Assembly (NCBI GenBank): GCA_000727475.1
Contig: KL647293.1
Span: forward strand, 2,182,588-2,246,587
DNA: 64,000 bases
Origin: Sarcocystis neurona
Taxonomy: Eukaryota > Apicomplexa > Conoidasida > Eucoccidiorida > Sarcocystidae
Reading direction: 5' to 3'
Of the stretch, positions 40,825 to 55,800 are shown in pieces. The notes beneath the pieces are model-generated. The model was not told where the DNA came from and ran no database searches. It worked only from the letters and a program-made list of their open reading frames with translations. A program made the translations under genes and the position numbers. The first letter of the stretch is position 1. Each line of letters begins with the position of its first letter.

Positions 40825-43800
40825 CTGCGGTGTACATACAGCCCGCCGCAGCGCAGCAGCAACAGCACACATCACCCCACAAAAAAGCAGCAGATAAGAC
40901 CAGCGCCCACACGCTTCCCTTGCGCTGCCCCAACTTCTCTTCCGCCTCCCTGCAGTGGCTCTCTCTGACGCGCGTCAAGCATCTGCTACACCAAACAAGA
41001 ATTTTCCTGACAGCTCCTGCCACATCCCACGAAAAACGTAGTCTTGGCAGCTACACCCCCGAGAGCAATACAAACATAAACAAAAATACTCCTGCTAACT
41101 ACCAGGTAAGCTCCAAGCAATTACATGGAACGAGTCTTCGCTCTATCCGACACGTTTTGAGACTTATATTAGTTCTGCCTCCTCAGAGCACCGGGCAACG
41201 GCAACAGCGGCCGCAGACCAGCAGGGGCGGCTGCTGCTGCGTCAGCACCGACCCGACGTGCAAGTGCTGCCAAATAGCAGCATGCTCTCCCCCGCCACCA
41301 GTGGTAGCAACAGCAGCAGCCGTGTAGCAGAAGCAACAAAGCAGAGAGGGCACTGCAGCAGTTCTCACCACACCCGTCGCACCAGCAGCAGCAGTACACA
41401 TCACGACAACAGTCGCGTCATCCCCTGCAGTACCAGCAATTCCCGCAGCAACGGCCTCCCCCTGCGCAGCGGTACCACCGTCTCATCACCACACGAGGTG
41501 CCAGGCACGGCAGTCTTCATTGCAGCCGCAGCCGCACCACTACCTCTGGAGCAGCAGTTAATCAGTGCGCCAGCAGCAACAGCAGCAGCAACAGCACCAG
41601 GGAGCCCTGCCGATCACAGCAAGAGCCATATGTTCCCCCCCCTTCCTGTCCCCTTCCACCGGCTCTCGGTTACCTCAGCAGCAGCAGCACCGCCCCCAGC
41701 GACACCAATTGATCAGGCGGCCTCCCTGAGCGGCGCAGCAGCGGCATGCGGTAGCTACGTAACTGAGGCAGGTAGCCGACTCGGACTGTCTGAGAAATAA
41801 CGGCAGCAGCAGCGAATATAGTCCCTACTTTGGTGAGTTCATCTCTGAAGTGTTCTTTCAGGCAGTCGATCGAGTCACGCGTCAGACGGCTGACGATTTT
41901 ATTTTTAACTTCGAAGTGTCTGCCGATCATCACATTCGGCTCTCCCACAATTTTGACGCAGACCTCCTGGCCACGTGTCGCCTTCTCGCACGTCTTCTTG
42001 TTCAACTCCAGCGACACCACGCGCCCGATGCGCAGGTCCTGCACACGCACGCAACTCCCTTCCCAACGGAATCCGCTGTGTTTCGAGGAAAATACCGACG
42101 GACGCGCACGCATGCACACAGAAAGAAGTGAAAGACCCCAAACCACCGGCCCTTACGGCGTATGCAGGTGCACGCAAGCACGTTCTTAGCGCGTCCGCCT
42201 GTGTACGTAACAGCAACAGGGCACACACGGATCTTGTCACGCATGCGTCCGCGGGCCGGTTGGGGATGACGCACACACATACATGGGTCGGCTGGAGTCG
42301 CAGCAGCGCGCGTATACATAGAGAGACGCTTCAGGCGCGTGCACGCGTGTGACTACACACAGCTACGCGTCTGTGTCTGTATGTGTGTATACGTGTACAG
42401 TTGAAGCACGTACGTCTACTGACGCGCACGCATGCACACACAGCACCAGTACACGCGTGCCGCACACCGCTGACCAGACGGGATGTACGTCTACGTCCGC
42501 GGAGGTACCGTTAAGGGGAAGTAATCACACCTGCTGCGATCTGCAACTTTACGTCAAGCCCTCGCCTATGCTGCGTGAGTATAGACGCGACCCCCCACCC
42601 AGCGCGCCGGATCCGGCGCACAGGCAAACGATCGGCGGAGAAGAACAGCCAAACTCTGGCGCACTTTCTCAGTTCCAAGGGGAATAACTGCGACTCTTTT
42701 CTACTCGGGACGCCTTACCCGACAGCGCCACCACGGCAGCGGCCGCACACAAGCCAGCAGCAGCAAGAGCGTCAAGATGAACAGCAGCAGCAGCACGGCG
42801 CGACGCACCACGTGGGCTCCGAGACACAGGCACGTACAGCGATATGTTTTGCAGAGAGGCACGGAGACAGAGAGACGCAGACGCCCGCAGGAGAGATACG
42901 CCCACAAGTGAATATTGCCGCATCCGACAGTTATCCACGTATAGACTGACCGACGAGCCCCGTCTTCGAAACAGAGACTTTCCTACCATTTCACGCTCCC
43001 CAGGCCCACAAACAGACACCGCGACACATACTGACATCCACGCGTGTGCACGGGTATCTGCCGCCTCTCCAGAGGCCTCGTTCTGTTATATTCGTACAAG
43101 CACATCCATCGGCGGTGTGCACGCATGGCCCCAAGAGAGACGCTCGTGCACACACGCAGGTGTTGTTCGCACACGCAGGCGAACACGCGCGGTGCAGTGT
43201 GCCTGCGCCGCAGTGCGTACTACGAAGAAATTCCTAACAGGATTGACGCCAGCACCAAGACACCCCCATACGTGCATATTTAAAGGCCCATATCTACGAA
43301 CACACCGAGGTCGTGATCCAGCACTGTATATACACCTGTTTACTTACCTCCTGCAGACACACATGCGCGCGCGAAATTCAATCACGCACACGCACGCGGA
43401 CGCTCAAGATCACGCGATCGACCACAGTATATACACACGTGTATGGGCGTCTTCGTGTGTATATTATAAACATATGCATGTCTACACACAGACGCATGGA
43501 CATGCCCGTGTACTAGACATGTGTATGCACAAAGGGATGGATACGCCGGTGTGCAACATATATGTATATACATACGTACAGAGGGATGGACATGCCGGTG
43601 TGTATAATATACATACACATACACGTTTATGTACAGAGGGATATATAGGCCGGTAGGTATAACATTCATATATGTACACAGATATCTGAACACCCTTGTG
43701 CGCGTACCATATATATATGTATACACATATATATACACGTAGGGAGACGCACGTACGGGTGAAGCCTGGTGGGCTCGTGTGTTCTGACTCACGGCTTTTT

Positions 43801-46800
43801 CAGGGACGCACAGGGGCGTGCCGATTTTGAGAATTCCTTCTTCGACGACGACCCCGACGATGAGCGGGTCTTTCTTATTAAACACGTACTGCGGGAGAAT
43901 ACTCAAGATGCATGGGAATATCGCTTCCCGCGCCACCTCTTTCCTAAGAAGCCAAGAAAAAGAGGAAGAAGAAGACGGAGCGCTTCGTAACATCAGACGC
44001 ATGCAATAAAGACGCGGAGGAACTGCTCTCATCTTCGGACAAATCCACTGTCTGCACCAGGGACTCCTGAGGAGGAAGTATCTGCATGCGACGAGTCACT
44101 TCAAAAGAACAATGCGCCCAGGGTACGACCACATACCGTAGCCACACACACAACAACTGACAAGCGGATGAACGCTTTCACATTTGTGTTCCCGGGTCGC
44201 TGGTATATATATTGGCAAGCCGCGTATATTACGTATATATACGCAGTCTGCGCGCGGTAGACGGCGATTCACACACCTACGACAGGACGTAGAAAGTAGA
44301 GTTCTGCGCATGCGTCCGTGTGTGAGAACGAAGGATCGCGGAACGGGGACTTCCTTTCCCAACGTCTACGCCTAGACGCGTGTGTTTCTAGGCATGTCTT
44401 GTTCAACGACTCCTAGTGTACACGCACTTCAGACAAGACGCGGAGACCCCTTTTTTGTACACCACAACCGCTACAAACTCTGCAGGTGTCTGCGTCCACC
44501 ACCCCTCTCTGACGAAAAACGCGGTACACGAACGTCGGCAAAAAAGGAGTGTGAGGCGGTTTTCATCGAGTCGCATCTTCGGATGTACAAACACAATGCA
44601 ACAATACTGGCATAACAGCACTTTCGGGTGTACGTACACTACCCTCCAGGGAACAAACAGGGAAGATGCGCGCTGGGTTGTGTGCGGATGCTGCTCTCCG
44701 AGAGGTGTGTTGCGCACTGCTGCACTGGCACTCCAACAAATACACACCGGCACTTCACTCGTTGCCAAGAAACTGACACTTTCTTTCGATGTCCTCCGCA
44801 GTGCCCACACAGGAAGATATAGCAGGAGACTTTACTGGTGTGTATGTACACTGCTCTACTAGGAGAACGAACAGGAGAGCAGCTCCTTCTTTACTGAGAA
44901 AGGAGTGCACGTATCCGCCTCTTTAACAACAGCAATTTTGTCTGCGCGCCTGGACCTTCCTCTGCCGCGGCCACGCCACCCACACGCGCAACAGCAGCTT
45001 CTCGGGCGCGTCCCTGGGCCAGCGCGCAAGCAAATCTCCAGCAGCGTCTCTCTCCTCCTCACTCGTATGTCGCAAACAGCCACCACTACCAGCAACCCCC
45101 AGATATTCACAGCAGCGACTACGCAGCAGCAGCAGCAGCAGCGCTCGCAGAGGCAGCAGTAGTCAAGTCGTATCAGCAGTAGCAGCAGCAGGGCGGACGG
45201 GGGAGTGGCAGCAGCAGCGACTACGCATCCGCTGCAGCACAACCGAAGACGCAGCTCCTCTGCAGCGGCAAAAATAGACATAAACGTTTCCGCTAACGAG
45301 AGCATGTCCTCCGCAGGAGAGAGACCCAACGATGGGAGGCGGTCCCCCAGCAGCTACCGTTCTACGCACACGCGACTAGAACGCGTCACTCTCGGATAAG
45401 ACAACAGCTCACGCGTCGTCTCCCCTTCTTCAGATTATCTAACCGTCTCCCTTTCTGTTCACGCCCACATATATACACGAATATATGTGTATATATATAT
45501 AGACACACAGACATTTGTTCTGTTCCTGATAAAGTACACTTATATGCGGAGAGGGGACGCATAAGTACAGAGTGTGATGTGCATGGGGGTTGGCGACAGG
45601 ATGCACGCGATATATGCTGACGTCGAAACGTATTGCTAAGTCGCGTGTGAAGACGGCTTCAGAGAAAAACCATTCGCTGTCTGCTCGCACCGCCCTTCCC
45701 ACGACACGTCCTGATCTGTTGCGGTGCCGCTGCGCTGACTACACCTGTGTTCTGCGCTGCGTTACTCCTCTGCTGCGCCTGTGCTGCAGCTGTGCTGGTG
45801 CTGTTGCCGGTGCTGCTGCTGGTGCTGTTGCTGGTGCTGTTGCTGGTGCTGTTGCTGCTGCTTGTGTGCTGCTGCCGTTCTTGCTCCTGTGTGTTGCTGT
45901 TGCTGCTGCTGTTGTTGCTACGCAGCAAGTAAACAGCCGTGCTGCCGTGGTGGTGCAGTCACCCAGCGGCTGCCACCTTCTCTTGCAGGCTGAGAAGGAC
46001 GAGGAAGCGGGAGCAGCAAATAGCTCGCAGGTGTACGAGGCAAAGGAACGACCCACATTCGCAAGAAGCAACAACAGAAGCCGTTGCATGCGAACACGAC
46101 GCTTCTCCTTTTTTTCAGCTGGTGTGGCGCCTGACTCTTCAGCTGCAGCAACTGGACGCATGCGGCGGCTGTACACACTACGGCGCACACTTCCACTACG
46201 TCTCGCCTTTGCAGAAAAGTTGTAAATATTAACAACAAAATCGCGAAAAAAGACAAGCAGCTGTATCTATTCACACATGGGCCTGCGTACACTCTGTACA
46301 GCAGTGACTTCTTCCTACGTACCTGAATTTGAGGACATTTCCCGTGCGCCGTACAATCGCCACTACAAATACTTCTCTCTCTGTGTCTCCACCCATCTCC
46401 CTCCTTCCCACTCTTTTCTTCACCCCTCTCTCTTTCTCTATATACATATACACACGTCTATAAATTTACGTATATACCTATGCAGATATGTATGTACATT
46501 CGAAGCTCTCAACCTCCTCTGTACCTCTCTAGTCAGCCGCACACATCCATACACACCCACGTGCGAACCCCTCTTTCTCTCTCAAACATATATATATATA
46601 TATATGGATGTATATACGTATATACGTTCACACATGATTTATATATATATGTATGTATATGGATATATCTACGGAAGTATGTTCATACAACAAACGTACA
46701 TACAAACGTACATATATATATATATATATATGTACACACACGTTCACATGTTGAGGTTGGTTCCCACATGTATGTGTAGGCGAAATAGATGCAAGTCATC

Positions 46801-49800
46801 TCCATAGCGGCCGTGTCGCTGGTGTGGTGACCCTCCGGAAGGAGAGACAGGTGGGGCTGAGGACTGGGTTCGACGAGTCGAGTAGCAGCAGGAGACGCCG
46901 AGCGCGCTTACTTCTTTTCTTCCTTCATATTTTTGAAGTAGGCGGTAAATTCGTCGAACAGATGGTAGATAATTTCTGCTGTCATCACTTTTACTCCAAG
47001 CGCCTTCGCCTCCTTCTCCGCCTCCACGTCCACCTGCGCGACACGACCGGTTGCGTACGAGTGAAAGAGACACACGTGGGAGCGACGAGGCGTGTCTCTG
47101 CTGGTGAGTCAACCGGCACGTACAACATGCGCAGATACAGATCCATATACAAACAAAAAGATACCCGCGGAGATCCACACACAGAGGCGTATAACATATA
47201 TATATACACATGCGCACACATACACATGTATGTGTATATTTGTGTGTATAGGAAGATACGCATACATATGCGTCCACATCAATAAAGGGGCGCACACACA
47301 TTGGAACACATATTCATTCACACACGCACACACACATATCAATACGCGTATGTACGTATATATACATATATATATATATATATGTGTACAGATGTGTATA
47401 CACGTACACATATATATACATATATATGCAGATAGACATACATGCAGATATCTACGCATAAATATACGTATATATGTATACACATGTGTGTGTAGCTTTG
47501 CCGCGGGGGGAACTCCTATATACGTATACACATATATGTGTACGTAGGTATGCACACGTGTCTGTATGTTTGTCACGGAGGAATAGAGGTGTATACATAC
47601 ATGCATACATATGTGTGTGTGTACGTTTATCACCGGGTGGGGGGATTTTGTATGTAAATATACGTCTATATAGGCATGTGTGCGTATGACGCGGACGGGG
47701 AAACTCCTACGTGTTCAGAGATGGTACCTTGACGTTGAAAGCTAAGATGACGCAGAGTTCTGGGTGTCCTTTCTCTCGCATGATGCTCGCGCGCTTCACG
47801 TCCTTCTTCTGAACCGTGCCTGGGCAAGACGGCGGACGCGGCACATCAACAAAGACGCGGCAAACATTCGTCTCCCTCGTCTTCGCCGCTCCTCTCCCCA
47901 CGTCAACACGTCTAGGAAACTGTTGCGAGAAGAGAAAAAACTTGGAACTTGCACGACGCCGCCAGAAGAAGACGAGACGACACACACATACGCGTATACG
48001 CGCACACTGATATATCCACCTATATACATGTACATATTTATATATATGGCTGTATATGTGTCAAAGAAGAGGAGGAGGTAGTAGATGTCGCCACCGCAGA
48101 CAATACCTGCTGGAAAAAACACGCGCGTGCACGACGCCGAATGTCGACCACTTCGACAATTTCAACGATACTCAAAAATAACGCGGGTGAACTGCAGGCG
48201 TCTCTGGGGACGCGCATCGCAGAGAGTACACATGCACACACGCACACGTCCTGTTACATAAAATAATCATTCCTGGGGAATACACACGTCTTCACCACGA
48301 CATACAGATATTCTGTATAGAGGGAGAGGAAGATGTGAGCGCCACGGCCTCCCAACAATACCGCTCTCTACCTGCGCGTACACGTGAGTACGGATAAGAA
48401 CACCAATGCGTACAATCGGTATATCGTGTATATATATATATCTATATATGTGCCAGAACATGTTTGCGTACAACCGGTATATGGACGTACAATATATACA
48501 TATATACACATAGGTACCAGAACATGTTTGCGTCCAGCGGGTATATCGACACACAATATACATATATATACACACGTCTGTGTGTACCGTTGTGCATCAG
48601 CGCGGATGCGTGTCTTTGAAAATGTAGGTGTGGCTGCTGACGGTTCGAGACGCGTAAGTTGTACTGCTGAGAAACATCTCCAGGTTCTGCCTCTCTACGC
48701 GTGTGTGTCCCTATACAACTGCGCGCATGCACCGGTCTGGCAATCCGCCTTCGCAGGGGCCGGGGATGACTGGGACACGGCAGCCAGAGAGTGCGCGGCA
48801 ACAGGCCCACGAGGAAACGGGCAGCAAAAAGAGGCGACAGAAAAAAATGACGACAACCTGCCCCGCGGAGTAGAAGGAAGAAAGAGCCGCGATGCAAATG
48901 CAGACGAGCAGCTTGGAGTAGAAGCACTCGATATGGAGACGACGCGAACCGACACGCGCGCTTCATGCGTCGACGACGTTCGGGTGTACGTACACCCCAG
49001 ATTCAGGTGTTCGGGCCCCACCACCAAAGAAATGTCTCAGTGTATCTATCTTCTCAATGCACAGAGTACACGAGACGCAAACGTGTGCGAGAATGATGCA
49101 CTGCAACGCGTGGGTGAAGGAACGAAGACGCGAACTCCCCTGGCCGCACACAGGCGAAGAACTCCGGGTGTACATACACCCGAGTCCGGCGCAAAACACA
49201 CATGCGCGCCGCGCACGTAGACAGCGCCGCACACCTCCACTCGCCATTCCACGCATGCAACGAACACGTCAGAAGCGCACACACCCACACACACGTATAT
49301 ATATCAGCGGCTCTTTCGACAGTATATACGCGTGGCAAAAGGTCGGGGTGTACGTACACCCCAACGCCTACAAAATCTACGATGAACTACCTTTGAGAGT
49401 GTCCGTGTACATGTGTACAACATACGCAGTGTTCTTCAACGTTAATGACACATCGATTTGTCGTTCCGGAGCCTCTTCTTCTGCAATCTCACAAAGCGCA
49501 AGAAGACACTACTTCTTCTTGTCGGTAACTAATCCTTGTTGCCACCTTCCTCTTCGTCTCTGAGAAAGACAGAAAAGTCGACTTAAACCAGCGCGCGACT
49601 CTATACACCCATGTGGAACTCGGCTCGCACGCTGCCTTCTTCTTTGTCGTCTACTTTTGCTAGCAGCACGCGTGCTCTCGCTATCATCTCCTCACCGGCT
49701 GCTGCGCCCCGTTATCTGCTGTTGTCGGTATTCTTCTCTTCTCCCCCTTCCTCCACCTGTTTTTCTCTGCGTCTTTCCCCGTCCCACTTGCTTCCTGTTT

Positions 49801-52800
49801 TGTGTTTCGCACTCTTTATTAGAGACTCCTCCTCTTCTTCTTCGAAGTCATCGTCTTCCTGGGTTTCTCTTTCTTTTTTTGATGAGGATCGTTCGATCTC
49901 TGCTTTCTCTTTCGTGCCTCTTCGTGACCCCGCGTCTTCTTCGCCGCTGACGTGTTCTTCACACACAACGTTTATGTCTCGTCTCCCTCTCGCTTTTTCT
50001 CTGTTTCTTCAGTAACGTGTCGATAACGTGCTTTTTGAGGTCTGCTTCTCCTGTCTCTCTCTCTGTCTCACCGATGTTGACGCCGAAGACTGGGATTTTG
50101 TTCTCCTGCAGGAAGACGAGCAGCGCTTCAAGACTGCCAAGCGTGCTGGCCATCACGTACACCCCACTGCCAGAACGGTCGACGGAAGTAAAAATGCTGC
50201 TCATGTCACTCATCACTTCTTCTTTCAGCGCCTCGATATGTTCCTCATCGTCGTCTTCTTCAACCACGTACACACTGGTGCCTGCGACGGCTTCCTCTAA
50301 GTTCTACAGAGGAAGGGGAAAAGAGACACACGCCAAAGACAGCAGGAGAGAGGAAAGTGAAACCGCAAACATGCAGGAGACGGAACAGAATGGGGAACGG
50401 CACACAGGAGAGACGCAAAAACGCGTCCGGGGCCCACACGGAGGAGCCGTCAGCAAACGCCAGAGGCACGTAGAAAGACGCCGACGCAAGAACTATTAAA
50501 AGCGACAGAGAGGAGATCGGCGGAGACGAGAACAAACGCGCCAAGACAAGAAGATGGAAAAAGAAGAAGGAGAAGTCTTCTTGTACAGAAAAGAGGAAAG
50601 CACCGCCAGCGAAGGACGGCGCCGAAACCAGGACAGAGCGCGCGAGGAAGAATGAAAAGGAGCAACAGAAGGAGCACCCCGAGCAGAGAGCTCAGACGAC
50701 CGTTTTAATCTAACGGGAAGAAGAAGATGCAAATATACAGGGACAGAATCGCCGGCAGGCGCGGGTGCAAAGGACGGAGGAACGTTTGTGCAGCAAAACG
50801 CAAGAAAAAAAAGAGGTTCCCGCAGAAAGGACGAAAAGTAGGCGCGGACGCATCGACACCGGACCCTCCGCACTTCTCTGTCAACGTGTTCCCACACAAC
50901 AATAATAAGCCACACCTGCGCACTCATGCATATACAAATACGCAGATAAACATATATACATCTGTCTGGTGCGTGTATATATATAGGTGGAAGAGACAGA
51001 ACAACGGTATACACATACATACACATATATGTACGCACTGCCACGCCACACATACAAGTAGATACATATATACATGTATAACTGCCGAGTCGCAGAGCGT
51101 CTTTGGTGCCAGCGTGCAGAAGCACCCACACGTGGCCACATCCGTGTTGACGTACGTCTATACGTACGTATCAAAGGGACATACACACACACATATATGT
51201 ATATATGTGTAGGTGTGTGTGTATGTACGTTCTCCCATCATTAGTGATAAATGCTACGGCAGAAAAGCGGCCACGTAGGACGGTTTGCCACGCGCACATG
51301 TGTATACATCACGAAGAGAGGAGGAAGCTGCTACACGTTTCTTTCTCTTCATGTCTGCCTAGACCTCGATTCGCTCCCCCTTCCGGAGGTCTTTTCCCCT
51401 CCCCCCCTCCCCCTACGGGTTTTCTACCTCGGGACAGCTGCAGAGAGACGGTTCAATCTAGAGCTTGACAGCTTTGAAGCGGAGGCCACACTCGCGTGTT
51501 CGTCGCAGCAGCAGCAGCAGCACAAGGATATCACGTGAGAGTCCAGCGTCTCTCCGCATGCGCCACAGAGCGAACGGGACCGCGGCCCGCACATGTCAGC
51601 TCGAAAACGCTTAGAGACACTTGTTGTACGCTGCGCGTGTCTGTGTGCTCCTAAATATAAAGCATCATCCAGATTTGTTGCCTGTCGCATGCGGCTGTGT
51701 CAAGTATAGAGATACGCCCTGCCCCCCGGCCTTTCTCCACACACGCACACACAGACAGAGGCCACATGCGCGCATTGTCGATCATCGGGACGAGCTCCTC
51801 GCCTCTTCGGGTTCCTCGCCCCTTGCTGCTTCTCGCGGCTTGGGGCTCCTCGCAGTTTGCCGCTTCGCTGCCGCTTACCGAAGCAACAAGCTTCACGCCC
51901 ATCGCCGCTTGAATGAAAGAGTGCTGGATATACTCTCCTTTGACGCGCAGCTCCTTCAGCGGCTGCGGAGTGAGCAGCGCTCGCACCGTCGTGATGATTG
52001 GCCCCGACATTCCACAGACGATGATGCGGTCCCCTTCGTACAGCGTCCCGTGTACAAGAATCACGTCGATCGTAGTTCCCAGACCCTGCCCAGGCCACCC
52101 CACAGCCGCAGCACCGCAGGCCCAAGATCCAGCAACGCAGTCCACAAAGCAGCAAGAAGACGAGCAGCAGACGCGCCGGACAGACGGCGCCGTAGCACGC
52201 AGCACAGAGAGAAAGGGACGAGCAGCAGGGCGAAAAAGGCCGCATAACACCGGCAGCAGCAGCAGCAGCGTTGACGCAGTAAGACGACCGGCGGCAACCG
52301 CGGCGGCAGGTGTAACGAGGACAGCAGCCTCCCGCCGGGGCGCGCGGAAACGGTCGCAGCAGAGTTTTAGCAGCAGCAGCTGGACTCACACGTCACGCGC
52401 GGCTGCAGTAGCTAGGCTGCACGCGGTAGCAAAAGCCAAGAGAGCAGCGGCAGCAGAGCGCTACTCACCCTTCCCCCCAACCCCCCCCCGGGGCAGCCGT
52501 TTGAGCGAAACAGCAGCTGCAGCAGCATCTTCTTCTTCCACCAGTGCAGCAGCGCAGGAATCGTGAGCGACGCAGCAGCGCGGCAGCGGTGAGCGAGGCA
52601 GCAGCCGCAGCAACAGCAGCCCCTGATTCCAGTAGCGGCAGCGGCGCTTCTCTCATTCCCTCCTTCCGCAGCGCGCAGCAGCCACCGCACGCGCAGCTGC
52701 CGAAAGCGCGCACTTGTGTATCTCCCGAGCAACCGCAGAGGATCCCGGGGTCACAGCAGCAGCAAGCGCAGCAGTCGGCCCGCGAGGAATCTTGTGTGGA

Positions 52801-55800
52801 GACGAAGAAGGAAAGGACACCCAGAAAACATCTGTGCATCAAAGAGAAGCCACAACGGGCGCTGCAACGGGAGTATGTGCGTAGGGCGTTCGCACCGATA
52901 AGAAAGAAGAAGCAGGTGCACGTCTAAGAGAAGACAACGGAGTGCCAGCAGGAGACGCAGAGACGAGAATACCGGTGACAGCAGAAGCACGTATACCTGT
53001 GTGTAGAACTCTCACACTCTAAATAGAAAGAGAAAGCATATGTACGTCAAACAAAGTGACGAGAATATCCGGGTGGCAAGAGGAGTGCGTATATGTGTAG
53101 AACGCTCACATCAATGCTCTTCACTTCGAGTATGGTACACTGCAGATGACGACGGCCACGGGCAATTCTTGAGTCGAAGGCTTCTTTCGCTATTGTCCTC
53201 TGCATGAGCGTCTCGTTAACTTGGACAACCAGGTTCAAAAGGTCGGGGATTCCCTCGCCAGTTACTGCCGAAGTCGGTACTACCGACACGTTCTTCCGGA
53301 CGTCCTCGTTCTCCCAATATAAACGACAGTTGAAGCCTTCCTCTTGGAGCTGCACGCAAAAGCATGCAACAACACACGACCGACTAGGAGGACTACACAC
53401 ACACATGTCTAAAGAAAGGGAGAGGGGGATAGACGGATAGATACTGACAGATGGACAGGTGCTGGCAGATAGACAGAGGGAGAAACAGACAAAGCAGAAA
53501 TGAGGAAACGTCACACATGTATATAAAGGGAAAGGAGAAATGGAGAGATACAGAGACGAGTAGGCGGATAGATAGATATAGACAGATGAAGAGGTGTTCA
53601 TACATATAGAGGGAGACACAGACAGACACGTGCAGAAATGAAAAGACTTGTCAACGTGCGTGCATGTATACACATATATATATATATATTGGGGTATATA
53701 CCTCGGGGTACATAACTACATATATGTATAGAGAGAGGGAGTTACGAATAACTCGGGCAGCACATACAGGCGTGCGTGTCTATTATGTATACAGAGGCAG
53801 GACAAATGAATATACACCTGTGAGTAGACTGTTCTACGCACCTCCGGAAGGTGCGTCCTTCTTCACACACGTGCACCTATATTGTCCAGAATGCGTTCTT
53901 CTTTTATCAACTGCGTGGTACGCATCCCACGTGAAGACACGTCATCGTAAGTTTTCTTCTCCCCGGCCCCCTCTACTACAAATGTATACAGGGATACACA
54001 AACGTCTGTGTATATCACGCGTTTCTCTTTATCGCTGGTACAAAAACTCACAGAAATACACACATCTGCATGTGTCACGGGTTCCCCTCTCCCTCTCTCT
54101 CTTTTACAAACACACAAAAAGACACACACGCCTGTATGTATCACACGTCTCTTCTCTTTTGATACGAGTGTCCATAGAAATAGATATACGTGCACGGACA
54201 GCATGCGAAATTACTCGATATATATATATATATATGCGCACCACACCTATATATATATATACGGACGCATACATATAGAGATATACACATACGCTTTCCT
54301 GAGTATATATCAGTACGCATGTAGACGTATGTATCGCCTGTTGTTCCGCGTTACGTTTTCGGTCTTCTTCTCTTCTTTTGCCCCTCTGCTTCTTCCATCT
54401 GCTTCACCACTTGGCTTTTCGACGCAAGTATATACACAGAGAGCGATACATGTAGACGAAAGAGATATACAACCAAACATATGCACAAAGACAGACGGAG
54501 TTCTCTCTCTCTCTCTATCTCTCCATGTATATACAGGAAATATATGTCCATACATGTGGAGCGTGACACATCCAAGAGTACGCACACATATATATACAAT
54601 GTATGGGCGCATGCACGCAGACGGAGCTTTTATACATAGACGTATGTGGTACATACGTACATATGTGGAGCGTGATGTATATCGAGGTACACACAAATAT
54701 GTGTGGTCGCGTACGCAGATAGGTGGAGCCTTATACACATTTATGGTATGTCAGTGTACATGTACGTAGAGCGGGACACATACAAGAAACCCCCCTACAT
54801 TTATATACACATGGACGCAGATGCAGCAGAGAATCGTTCCACTGGTGCTTCTCTACAAGCGTGGTTGTTCCTTTGTATGCGCTCGTGAAAGGGAGACTTG
54901 ATGCCTGTGCCTTGTTTCTGGAGAACTTTGACATATGTAGTAGTAGAGGAAGGCAGATAAACTAACATCACTTTTGTTCGTTTCTCGTTAAATCGAAGTT
55001 CACACGAACGACGACTACACGACAAACTTCCCTTCTCGCAGATTCTTAATTTTCTTCCTCTCTTCTTTCTGCTTCCCCTGCCTCTCCCTCGCTATCTCTT
55101 CCGACTTCGTGACCCTCTGTGCCCACACCTATCTATCTACGTATACGTAATCTACGTAGATATACAGACGTACAAGATATACACGTACATGTATATAGCA
55201 CGTGGACATATGTCTGTACATCTATTGTACGCGCAGAGATAGATGTGTCTTCACATATTATACACGTAGACACATGCACGCTTCTATGTGTGACCTACGT
55301 ATATATGTCCATATATATTACACACGTTGACACGCATATAAATATTTGTATACACCTCATATACGCAGACATATATTTGTATACATCCCGTACAACACGC
55401 AGACATGTATGTGTCTCTATATATTACAGGTAGACACGCATACGTCTGCATCATATATAGGTAGACACATGTGTGTGCGTATGTAGATCAGACACGCAGA
55501 CACACAAATATCTATATTCTTTATCCAAGTACAGATAATATGTGTGTCTACAACCCGCTATCCTTGAAGAGATATGTGTGTGTCTACCTCTATACATGCA
55601 GACATATGTATGTATATCTTCACAGGAACAAATATCTTCGCAGACAGACCCACGTATGCACTCCCCTCTTCCCACTTCTGTGCGGGATAGAGTCCCCGTC
55701 TCTGTCTTGTTTTTTGCTGCTTCTGGCTGCTTCTGCATTCCTGCCTCTTGTCTTGTCGCGCGTGCCCTACGCAGCTCCCACCTCTCCCCCTTTCTTGCTT

